From the NCBI GenBank assembly GCA_947461915.1, contig CANHNG010000128.1:1-5881 (forward strand): a stretch of DNA of 5,881 nucleotides. Reading direction: 5' to 3'. Source of the DNA: Flavobacteriaceae bacterium. GTDB lineage: Bacteria > Bacteroidota > Bacteroidia > Flavobacteriales > Flavobacteriaceae. Made by a program: the position numbers and the translations under genes. This document shows positions 1 through 5,285 of this stretch, in pieces; position 1 is the first letter of the stretch, and the number at the start of each line of letters is the position of its first letter. The notes under the pieces are model-generated. The model had not been told where the DNA came from. It did no database searches and was given only the letters and a program-made list of their open reading frames with translations.

Positions 1-8
1 AATATTAG

Positions 9-363
9 ATGCATCAATTCAAAGAACTGGGAATTTGGAAAAAGAGTAGATTCTTTTGTTCTGAAATTTATTCAATAACTTCAACTTTTCCAAATGATGA
101 AAAATTTGGAATTACGAATCAATTGAGAAGAGCTTCTGTTTCAATTCCCTCAAATATAGCCGAAGGTTCATCAAAAAATTCAAACAAAGATTTTTCAAGA
201 TTTCTGGAAATTGCAATTGGTTCCAGCTTATGAAATTGAAAAACAAATTTTAATAGCCCTAGATTTAGGTTTTATTCATCAAGATAAATTGGATCCTTTA
301 TTAATACAACTTGAAGAAATTATCAAAATGACCTATAAATTCCGTTCAACTCTAAAAGACTAG
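9..363 (+). pseudogene. Four-helix-bundle protein (S23 / 23S rRNA intervening-sequence protein family), frameshifted
   Basis: The first frame runs from ATG at 9 to a TGA at 231-233 and gives 74 residues with the family's N-terminal pattern: FKELGIWKKSR, then QLRRASVSIPSNIAEGSS and the F-L-E-I-A-I-G-S-S stretch. The +1 frame then continues from about 226-229 to TAG at 361-363 with the expected C-terminal half (YEIEKQILIALDLGFI, then LEEIIKMTYKFRSTLKD). Joining the two gives about 117 residues, the usual family length. The simplest explanation is one extra T in the TT at 228-229, which would restore G-S-S-Y-E. Family members fold as four-helix bundles and form oligomers. They were first seen in spacers within 23S rRNA genes and are common as stand-alone genes in Flavobacteria; their cellular role is unclear. 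The related Avd protein serves diversity-generating retroelements, but no reverse transcriptase is present here. The break is either a real mutation or a sequencing error. Identification is strong; whether a functional product is made is doubtful. Confidence 0.85.
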
Positions 364-373
364 ATTCTAAGTT

Positions 374-391
374 ATCTAAATGATCTAAATG
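374..391 (+). repeat. Perfect 9-bp tandem duplication spanning a start codon
   Basis: ATCTAAATG occurs at 374-382 and again at 383-391. A weaker third unit lies just upstream at 365-373 (6 of 9 bases match). The ATG ending the second copy is the start codon of the pseudouridine synthase. The ATG ending the first copy opens a two-codon frame (ATG ATC TAA) in the same phase, which stops directly before the real start. Confidence 0.9.
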
Positions 392-1081
392 AAAATTCTA
401 TCCACCAAAAATAACCTCCAAATTCTGCACGAAGACAATCATATTATTGTCATAAACAAGCGCGTGGGAGATATTGTGCAAGGAGATAAAACAGGAGACA
501 AACCGCTATCCGAAGTGGTCAAAGAATACATTAAGGACAAGTATAACAAGCCGGGAGAAGTCTTCTTAGGAGTAGTACACAGACTCGATAGACCGACTAC
601 TGGAATTGTAGTTTTTGCCAGAACCAGTAAGGCTTTAACGCGATTGAACGAATTGTTCAAAAACAGGGAAACTCAAAAAACCTATTGGGCTATCGTAAAA
701 AACAAGCCTCAAAAACCCGAGGACAAACTGGTTCATTTTCTAAAAAGAAACGAAAAAAATAATACTTCAAAGGCACATATCAATGAGGTTCCGGAAAGCA
801 AATTAGCCAGTTTAGACTATCGAATCATTAAAGAACTGACCCATTATTTCGCTTTGGAAATCAATCTTCATACAGGAAGACACCACCAAATCAGGGCACA
901 ACTATCAGCCATTGGCTCCCCCATAAAAGGAGATTTAAAATACGGTTTCGACCGAAGCAATCCCGACGGTGGTATACATCTCCATGCGAGACAACTGGTT
1001 TTTGTCCATCCCGTTTCAAAAGAAAATATAATTGTTATTGCACCAGTGCCAGAAGACGCCGTTTGGAATGCATTGAAATGA
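389..1081 (+). CDS. RluA-family RNA pseudouridine synthase
   Basis: Predicted cytoplasmic enzyme that converts uridine to pseudouridine in structured RNA (rRNA or tRNA). The 230 residues carry the catalytic motif H-R-L-D-R-P-T-T-G at 64-72, with Asp67 as the expected nucleophile. Other family elements are K-T-Y-W-A-I-V (97-103), the L-H-T-G-R-H-H-Q-I-R-A-Q-L block (160-172) and G-S-P-I-K-G-D-L-K-Y-G (176-186). A final L-H-A-R-Q-L / H-P-V stretch follows near 198-209. There is no N-terminal S4 RNA-binding domain, so it resembles the short RluA/TruC-like members rather than RluC/RluD. The exact target base cannot be read from the sequence, so no symbol is given. ATG at 389 is the only sensible start, because the in-frame ATG at 380 hits TAA after two codons. 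It begins 25 bases after the broken upstream gene. No TAnnTTTG promoter is visible directly upstream. Confidence 0.95.
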   Translation: MKILSTKNNLQILHEDNHIIVINKRVGDIVQGDKTGDKPLSEVVKEYIKDKYNKPGEVFLGVVHRLDRPTTGIVVFARTSKALTRLNELFKNRETQKTYWAIVKNKPQKPEDKLVHFLKRNEKNNTSKAHINEVPESKLASLDYRIIKELTHYFALEINLHTGRHHQIRAQLSAIGSPIKGDLKYGFDRSNPDGGIHLHARQLVFVHPVSKENIIVIAPVPEDAVWNALK

Positions 1082-1133
1082 TTCTTTCAAACATTTAATC
1101 TCTAAAAATTATAAATAAATTAACATATTTATC

Positions 1134-1141
1134 TATATTTG
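1134..1141 (+). promoter_or_regulatory. Bacteroidota-type -7 promoter box (TATATTTG)
   Basis: The octamer matches TAnnTTTG, the -7 consensus of the Bacteroidota primary sigma factor, and lies 40 bases before the ATG at 1182. No good -33 TTTG is seen at the usual distance. It would drive the barrel-protein gene on a short leader. Prediction from motif and position only. Confidence 0.6.
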
Positions 1142-1181
1142 AAAAACTTAAAACTCAATTTCTAAATCTTAAACTAAAATT

Positions 1182-2507
1182 ATGAAAAAAATCACCTTAT
1201 TGCTGTGTACTTTATTCTTCATTCCCACTTTTGCCCAAGATCATTTTTCAGGAATTACCACCTCAAAACGTGTTGGGATTTTAAATGCTAGTTTAAATCC
1301 GTCAGAATTATCCAATTTGGATAGCAAATTTGAAGTACAATTAATGTCTTTCAGTTTTAATGTAGCCAACAACAAAATTGGCTTTAGTGACATTGCAAAT
1401 GGCAATAATCTGGAAAACAGTATCTTTGATAGTGCAGGACCTGTAAGCTTTAATGTAGATGCGGATTTTTTATTACCTGGAGTTGCCTTTAAACTATTAA
1501 ACTGGGGATTCGCCGTAACGACGGCAGGACATATAAAAACAAGCGTGGTGGATTTTAACCCTGCTATTGGGGATGCATTTATAAATGGTGATTTTGTTAA
1601 TTCACTACCTACTATTTTAAGCACTAAAAGCCAGCGTATTACTGCTGCTACTTGGGGCGAACTTGGTTTTTCTGCTTCCCACAAAATTTTTGAGAATGAA
1701 AAAAATAAAATTAGCGGCGGGGTAACTTTGAAGTTATTATTTCCAGGTTCCTATGCTAATATTGGAGCTGATAATTTTAAGGGAGATTTCTATTTAACTT
1801 CTACAGGGATTGAACTAAGCAATGCTAGTGCTAACATAAATATTGCTTACACAGGGGGATTAGCTAATAGTTTTTCGAACACTAGCGACTATACCAACTC
1901 CCTTTTTGGAAATTTAAACGGAATGGCCGCAGATTTGGGTGTGAACTATCAACTGAAAGGGGCTGGAAAATCCTATAAATTAAAAATAGGAGCCGCCTTA
2001 AAAAACATAGGAAGCATGACTTTTAAAGGGGATGATAATTATTCTAAAAATTATAAATTAGAAATAGGAAGTACGCCTTTAGATTTAAAAAAATTTGTTA
2101 GTGCCTCTGGTATAAAAGAAATAGAAGATGCTTTTGATCCCTATTTAACAAATCCAGAAACCAAAAAAGAGTTCAAAGTAAAACTACCTACCGTTTTAAA
2201 TTTATATGCAGATGTCAAAGTGATTTCGAAATTGAATGTTACCTTGTTTTTACAGCAAAAAATGAATTCTGATAGTGGAAACGATCAGATTACCTCTCAA
2301 AATATTTTCTCTGTGACTCCTAGAGTATCTCTAGGCTTTTTTGAGGCTTATTTACCAGTTGGAGTTAATGAAATATCTGGAACAACCGCTGGTTTAGGAT
2401 TTAGATTGGGCGGCTTTTTCCTTGGCTCGAACTCTATTTTAACGGCAGTTACAAATGACAGTAAACAAGCTGATTTTTACACCGGGTTTAGATTTGGATT
2501 TTTATAG
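1182..2507 (+). CDS. Secreted, probable outer-membrane beta-barrel protein (DUF5723-like)
   Basis: A 441-residue protein with a clear Sec signal peptide: Met-Lys-Lys, a hydrophobic core (residues 4-17) and a likely cut after Ala18 (F-A/Q-D). The Cys at 9 sits too close to the N-terminus for a convincing lipobox. The mature part has no long hydrophobic helices. It is rich in Gly, Asn, Ser and alternating hydrophobic strands, and it ends with an aromatic strand, F-Y-T-G-F-R-F-G-F-L, typical of barrels inserted by BamA. An early N-A-S-L-N-P-S-E-L segment (35-43) recalls the 'NPA' start common in Bacteroidota barrel families such as DUF5723; that assignment is by resemblance and is tentative. Substrate or function is unknown. 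It has its own promoter box and leader (TAAAATTATG start context) and its own terminator, so it is probably monocistronic. Barrel/secreted call about 0.85, DUF5723 about 0.55. Confidence 0.85.
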   Translation: MKKITLLLCTLFFIPTFAQDHFSGITTSKRVGILNASLNPSELSNLDSKFEVQLMSFSFNVANNKIGFSDIANGNNLENSIFDSAGPVSFNVDADFLLPGVAFKLLNWGFAVTTAGHIKTSVVDFNPAIGDAFINGDFVNSLPTILSTKSQRITAATWGELGFSASHKIFENEKNKISGGVTLKLLFPGSYANIGADNFKGDFYLTSTGIELSNASANINIAYTGGLANSFSNTSDYTNSLFGNLNGMAADLGVNYQLKGAGKSYKLKIGAALKNIGSMTFKGDDNYSKNYKLEIGSTPLDLKKFVSASGIKEIEDAFDPYLTNPETKKEFKVKLPTVLNLYADVKVISKLNVTLFLQQKMNSDSGNDQITSQNIFSVTPRVSLGFFEAYLPVGVNEISGTTAGLGFRLGGFFLGSNSILTAVTNDSKQADFYTGFRFGFL

Positions 2508-2538
2508 TCTAAAGTGATTGTTTTATGGTTTAAAAAAT

Positions 2539-2587
2539 TCTCGATACTCAATGCTATTTAATGCACTAAGTATCGAGATTTTTTTTT
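2539..2587 (+). terminator. Rho-independent terminator after the barrel-protein gene
   Basis: A perfect 10-bp stem, TCTCGATACT (2539-2548) with AGTATCGAGA (2569-2578), is followed by nine T residues (2579-2587). The 20-base loop can form a further 3-bp TGC/GCA stem. The A-run before the left arm (2532-2537) can pair with the T-run and could make the structure work in both directions. It lies 32 bases past the stop codon at 2507. Confidence 0.9.
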
Positions 2588-2591
2588 ATAA

Positions 2592-2786
2592 ATTGTATCG
2601 TTGGCTTCCTTAAATTATGATACTTGTCCTACGGAAGGTTTTGATTCGTTAAGAGTGAAAAAAATAGTACATTTGCCATCATCATCCGAAATAAATAGGC
2701 TAATAGGCTGCGGTATTCGGGAAGAAAATGGTGTTTATGGAGCACGTTTTAGAATCCCATTTGAAAAAGTCTATTTCAAGTTATAA
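2592..2786 (+). pseudogene. Nitroreductase-family gene remnant (3' end only)
   Basis: An open stretch of about 64 codons follows an in-frame TAA at 2589-2591 and ends at TAA 2784-2786. Its translation matches the C-terminal quarter to third of FMN-dependent nitroreductases: the L-N-Y-D-T-C-P-T-E-G-F-D block, then L-R-V-K-K, then E-I-N-R-L-I-G-C-G-I-R, and finally N-G-V-Y-G-A-R-F-R-I-P-F-E-K-V-Y. Family members are usually over 200 residues. The N-terminal FMN-binding half and its Arg/Ser-rich start are absent, and there is no room for them because the upstream terminator ends only 4 bases earlier. The reading frame has no ATG start, only a TTG at 2601. I read this as a gene whose 5' part was deleted. 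A functional short protein is unlikely. It shows no internal stops, so the loss may be recent. Confidence 0.8.
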
Positions 2787-2810
2787 TTATAGTCCACAAA
2801 AAATAAAAAA

Positions 2811-3602
2811 ATGAAATCAATACAAGAGAAAATAGAAAGAATAAAAACCAATGGATATGATCTTAATTTCGGAAATGTATTCGAACATGCTTTCGAAAAT
2901 TATAAAAAAATAGCCTTGTATGCGGGATTAATGCTGCTGGTTTTCTCCATTTTGTTTGTTGCCGTACTTTTTGAAATAGCCATTTCATTTTTTGATATGG
3001 AAACCATTATGGAGAGTTTAAAAGGAGGAAGTTTTAATCCGGAGAATCTTCCCAAGGATTTCTTATTAATCTATACCGGAAGCGTATTATTGATTACCAT
3101 TTTAATAAGTCCGTTTCAAGCCGGATTTCTTAAAATGGCAGATTGTGGTGAAAAAGGCGAAGAATTTCATGTTTCCACAATATTTGAATATTATAAAGCC
3201 CCATATCTTACACAAATTTTATTTTCCACATTATTAGTAACTCTTATGGGTTCTGGCCTTTCCCTTTTGCTTGACTATACCGGAATCAAGTTCGTTGGAT
3301 CCTTGATAGCTATTACGTTATCTTTTTTGACGTTTTTGTCCATTCCGTTAATTGTTTTTGGAAATTTGAAAGCTATTGAATCCCTAAAAACTAGTATAGC
3401 CATTGTTTCAAAACAGCCTTTAGTGCTTTTGGGCCTATTAATTGTAGCAGGCATTGCCTCTATGGTAGGTTTTATAGGATGTTTTGTTGGTGTATTTTTC
3501 ACCATTCCCTTTATGTATTCTATGAATTATGCCATTTATTCTGCAATCATAGGTTTTGATTCCAAAAGTGAATTAGAGGAAATGGAGCCAACAGAATACT
3601 AA
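2811..3602 (+). CDS. Six-helix integral membrane protein of unknown function
   Basis: A 263-residue protein with a cytoplasmic-looking charged N-terminus (1-32) and about six hydrophobic segments: 34-59, 84-107, 132-154, 161-184, 203-225 and 226-247. It ends in an acidic tail (E-L-E-E-M-E-P-T-E-Y). The layout, with a P-F-Q-A-G-F turn near 101-106, resembles DUF4013-like or glycerophosphodiester-phosphodiesterase-type membrane domains of Bacteroidota. Similar flavobacterial proteins are, from memory, often labelled 'beta-carotene 15,15'-monooxygenase'; no catalytic His/Glu iron ligands of that enzyme are visible, so I do not use the name. ATG at 2811 follows an A-rich leader 24 bases after the nitroreductase remnant. 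A terminator follows about 115 bases downstream. The membrane protein call is firm; function is unknown. Confidence 0.85.
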   Translation: MKSIQEKIERIKTNGYDLNFGNVFEHAFENYKKIALYAGLMLLVFSILFVAVLFEIAISFFDMETIMESLKGGSFNPENLPKDFLLIYTGSVLLITILISPFQAGFLKMADCGEKGEEFHVSTIFEYYKAPYLTQILFSTLLVTLMGSGLSLLLDYTGIKFVGSLIAITLSFLTFLSIPLIVFGNLKAIESLKTSIAIVSKQPLVLLGLLIVAGIASMVGFIGCFVGVFFTIPFMYSMNYAIYSAIIGFDSKSELEEMEPTEY

Positions 3603-3604
3603 AT

Positions 3605-3775
3605 TTAGTATTGCCAATTAAAGATATTTTTAAATACCTCTGCATTTTTTGACATCGCTTTAAGTACGAAATTGCGATTACCAAGAGTGATATTCATAAA
3701 AACAGCATTTAACACAATCCTCGGAAGTTTTTTACTCCCGAGGTTTTTCTGTTTATACCAACCACAAGAAAAACC
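3605..3775 (-). other. Intergenic element with an unexplained 56-codon open minus-strand frame
   Basis: Most of the 3603-3901 gap is AT-rich leader, but 3605-3775 is different. On the minus strand one frame is open for 56 codons, from after TAA (3776-3778) to TAA (3605-3607). It contains an ATG at 3695-3697 that would give a 30-residue peptide beginning MNITLGNRNFVLKAMSKNAE and ending N-W-Q-Y. No promoter or leader is evident for it, and the open frame runs straight through the terminator hairpin of the upstream gene. It could be a dispersed genomic repeat, a 3' UTR or small-RNA segment, or chance. I recognise no protein family. The rest of the gap up to 3857 holds only the regulatory sites listed separately. 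Confidence 0.3.
3719..3748 (+). terminator. Rho-independent terminator after the membrane-protein gene
   Basis: CCTCGGAAG (3719-3727) pairs with CTCCCGAGG (3735-3743) over nine positions with one A·C mismatch. The loop is seven bases, and TTTTT (3744-3748) follows. It lies about 115 bases past the stop codon at 3602. A second perfect 9-bp inverted repeat, 3742-3750 with 3767-3775, overlaps its right arm and T-run. Confidence 0.75.
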
Positions 3776-3788
3776 TTAAAAAAGATTT

Positions 3789-3803
3789 ATAGTAATTGAC
3801 TAT
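3789..3803 (+). promoter_or_regulatory. Possible OxyR-like half-site (ATAG-N7-CTAT)
   Basis: ATAG at 3789-3792 and CTAT at 3800-3803 have exactly seven bases between them, the spacing of half of the E. coli OxyR consensus. The second half-site expected downstream is not present. The site lies 54 bases before the -7 box of the peroxiredoxin operon, a plausible position for an activator of peroxide-defence genes. The motif is short and AT-rich, so chance is a real possibility. Confidence 0.3.
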
Positions 3804-3857
3804 TGCAATATAAAAATTAATAATCAAAAACTATACATCCAACTATTAGTTTTCATT

Positions 3858-3865
3858 TACATTTG
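3858..3865 (+). promoter_or_regulatory. -7 promoter box of the peroxiredoxin operon (TACATTTG)
   Basis: Exact match to TAnnTTTG, 36 bases before the ATG at 3902 and almost the same layout as the box at 1134-1141. No strong -33 TTTG is visible at the normal distance, which would suit an activator-dependent promoter. An 11-bp odd palindrome, AACTATTAGTT (3841-3851), ends six bases upstream of it. Confidence 0.7.
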
Positions 3866-3901
3866 TAATCAAATAATTAATAACAATTAAATCCATAAAA
3901 T

Positions 3902-4540
3902 ATGTCATTAGTAGGAAAAAAATTCCCAAGTATTGCAGTTGACGCCATTTCAGAAATGGGCGATAATTTAAAAATTAACATTTTCGAAGAAGCTACCAAT
4001 AACAATAAAAAAGTATTGTTGTTTTGGTATCCAAAAGATTTCACATTTGTTTGTCCTACGGAATTACATGCTTTTCAAGCAGCCTTACCTGAATTTGAAA
4101 AAAGGAATACTATGGTAATTGGTGCTTCTTGTGATACCAACGAAGTGCATTTTGCCTGGTTAAACACTCCAAAAAACAATGGTGGAATTGAAGGTGTTAC
4201 CTACCCTATCCTGGCAGACACGAATCGTAACTTGTCCAATATCCTAGGGATTCTTGATATTGAATCCACAAGCTATAGCGACGAAACGGATTCTATTATT
4301 GTTGAAGGTTCTAACGTAACGTACAGAGCAACCTATTTAATTGATGAAGATGGCAAAATTTTTCACGAAAGTGTTAATGATATGCCATTAGGTCGCAACG
4401 TAAACGAATATTTACGTTTGGTGGATGCTTACACACACGTTCAAACCAAAGGAGAAGTTTGTCCAGCCAATTGGGAAGAAGGTAAAGAAGCTATGAGCGC
4501 AGACAGAAACAGTACTGCAGCTTATCTAGGTACACACTAA
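3902..4540 (+). CDS. Typical 2-Cys peroxiredoxin (AhpC/Prx1 type)
   Basis: A cytoplasmic thiol peroxidase that reduces hydrogen peroxide and organic or nitrogen peroxides using a cysteine pair across a dimer. In the 212 residues the peroxidatic Cys is Cys51 within D-F-T-F-V-C-P-T-E, with Pro44, Thr48 and Arg142 completing the expected active site. The resolving Cys is Cys187 in G-E-V-C-P-A-N-W. A third Cys is at 77. Compared with human PrxII there is an insertion of about 15 residues between strand segments (roughly 119-141). It also carries a GGLG-like loop (G-G-I-E-G, 94-98) and a C-terminal extension after Cys187 with Tyr-Leu (208-209) at the place of the eukaryotic Tyr-Phe. The start at 3902 follows the promoter box directly. 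It is first in an operon with a thioredoxin-like protein 27 bases downstream, which may reduce it. No AhpF gene is present in the window. Family call is very secure. Confidence 0.97.
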   Translation: MSLVGKKFPSIAVDAISEMGDNLKINIFEEATNNNKKVLLFWYPKDFTFVCPTELHAFQAALPEFEKRNTMVIGASCDTNEVHFAWLNTPKNNGGIEGVTYPILADTNRNLSNILGILDIESTSYSDETDSIIVEGSNVTYRATYLIDEDGKIFHESVNDMPLGRNVNEYLRLVDAYTHVQTKGEVCPANWEEGKEAMSADRNSTAAYLGTH

Positions 4541-4567
4541 TTTTTTTAAATTAAAAAAAACAAACTC

Positions 4568-4876
4568 ATGTTAATCGAACTAAACGAAGATACCTTAACC
4601 GATTTGGTTTCCAAACACGAAAAAGTAGTGGTGCAATTCTCGGCTTCTTGGTGTGGAAACTGTAGAATTATGAAACCTAAATTCAAAAAACTGGCTTCAG
4701 AAAACGAAAATTTGACCTTTGTATTGGTGGATGCTGAAAATTCTCCTGAATCCAGAAAGCTGGCTAACGTAAGCAACTTGCCTACTTTTGCGACTTTTGT
4801 CAACGGGAAATTGGTGAATGAAACCCAAACCAATAAAGCAGAGGTTTTAGCCGAGTTGGTAAAAGAAATTGTTTAA
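4568..4876 (+). CDS. Thioredoxin-like protein with CGNC active site
   Basis: A 102-residue single-domain thioredoxin fold with no signal peptide, so cytoplasmic. The redox motif is W-C-G-N-C-R (28-33), with Cys29 as expected nucleophile and Cys32 as resolving Cys. The cis-proline is Pro72 in N-L-P-T-F, and a V-N-G-K turn follows at 78-81. Two features differ from classical TrxA: the CGPC proline is Asn31, and the buried Asp of E. coli Trx (Asp26) aligns with Gln23. Both positions tune redox potential and thiol acidity, so this is probably a specialised disulfide reductase rather than the housekeeping thioredoxin. It lies between the peroxiredoxin and the small unknown gene with no terminator on either side, which suggests it serves the peroxiredoxin or a dedicated partner. 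ATG at 4568 gives the normal domain length. Family secure; partner inferred. Confidence 0.95.
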   Translation: MLIELNEDTLTDLVSKHEKVVVQFSASWCGNCRIMKPKFKKLASENENLTFVLVDAENSPESRKLANVSNLPTFATFVNGKLVNETQTNKAEVLAELVKEIV

Positions 4877-4878
4877 AT

Positions 4879-4914
4879 AATCTTTTTGACAAAGATTGAA
4901 ACTTTGAAAAAAGT
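4879..4914 (+). other. Intercistronic hairpins inside the peroxiredoxin operon
   Basis: Between the thioredoxin-like gene and the next gene are two inverted repeats. One is AATCTTT/AAAGATT (4879-4885 with 4891-4897, perfect, 5-base loop). The other is ACTTT/AAAGT (4901-4905 with 4910-4914). No T-run follows, so they are not terminators. They may affect mRNA stability or the ratio of products; both are weak AT-rich stems. Confidence 0.3.
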
Positions 4915-4931
4915 ATTAAAAATCTAAAAAA

Positions 4932-5189
4932 ATGAAGCTACCCATAATCAAACATTTATCTCAATTTATTGAAGAAAATGACCAGGACTATCTTATTGAA
5001 ACCATCGAAGTATTGGAAGCTCTAACCGAAGTTTCCTCTCTAAAAGACGAAGAGCTGGACGTTATTGGAGAATTAATTTCTAACATGTACGGAGCCTTGG
5101 AAGTTCAAAAAATGATTAATGAGGGAATGGATAAAAAAGAGGCTTTAAATACTTTTATGAAACGGGTTTTGGGTTCAATCGATCAATAG
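4932..5189 (+). CDS. Small acidic helical protein of unknown function (DUF6952-like)
   Basis: An 85-residue protein with no Cys, no signal peptide and no membrane segment. It is rich in Glu, Asp, Leu and Ile and looks wholly alpha-helical. Likely helices are at about 4-16, 18-33, 38-63 and 67-82. Notable stretches are K-D-E-E-L-D-V-I-G-E-L-I-S-N-M-Y-G-A-L-E (38-57) and K-K-E-A-L-N-T-F-M-K-R-V-L-G-S (68-82). I believe it belongs to the small Bacteroidota family called DUF6952, from memory of similar sequences and unverified. It is the last gene before a terminator and 55 bases after the thioredoxin-like gene, so probably cotranscribed with both redox proteins. The lack of cysteines argues against direct electron transfer; an adaptor, stability factor or regulator for the pair is possible. 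Real gene: high confidence. Function unknown. Confidence 0.85.
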   Translation: MKLPIIKHLSQFIEENDQDYLIETIEVLEALTEVSSLKDEELDVIGELISNMYGALEVQKMINEGMDKKEALNTFMKRVLGSIDQ

Positions 5190-5240
5190 GTATAAACATG
5201 AGCTTACGCAAACAGTAGTGGATTATAAAATAAAATGCAC

Positions 5241-5273
5241 AAAAACGCTTTCAGTAATGAGAGCGTTTTTTTT
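5241..5273 (+). terminator. Rho-independent terminator of the peroxiredoxin operon
   Basis: AACGCTTTC (5244-5252) pairs with GAGAGCGTT (5259-5267), nine base pairs including one G·U, with a six-base loop. Flanking A residues (5241-5243) pair with T 5268-5270, and the T-run covers 5266-5273. The A-run on the left would also give a T-run on the minus strand, so it may act in both directions. Confidence 0.85.
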
Positions 5274-5285
5274 GAATAATTAGCA

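Noticed and set aside
219..233. Programmed +1 frameshift in the four-helix-bundle gene
   Set aside because: No known slippery motif or internal Shine-Dalgarno-like stimulator is present, and this family is not known to use recoding.
9..363. Avd component of a diversity-generating retroelement
   Set aside because: Avd shares the four-helix-bundle fold, but no reverse transcriptase and no template or variable repeat is present in the window.
1073..1090. Inverted repeat TTGAAA/TTTCAA at the end of the pseudouridine synthase gene as a terminator
   Set aside because: Only six AT-rich base pairs and no T-run after it.
1241..1684. 147-codon open frame on the minus strand
   Set aside because: Shadow of the barrel-protein gene; no promoter, no plausible start context and no recognisable motif.
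2640..2675. Full promoter (TTTG at 2640-2643 plus TACATTTG at 2668-2675) for the membrane-protein gene
   Set aside because: The spacing of 24 bases is slightly too long, the boxes lie in former coding sequence, and the leader would be about 135 bases. Mentioned only as a possibility in the nitroreductase finding.
2811..3602. Beta-carotene monooxygenase activity for the membrane protein
   Set aside because: Database labels of this kind are common for such flavobacterial proteins, but the conserved iron-binding residues of that enzyme are not visible and the protein is mostly membrane helices.
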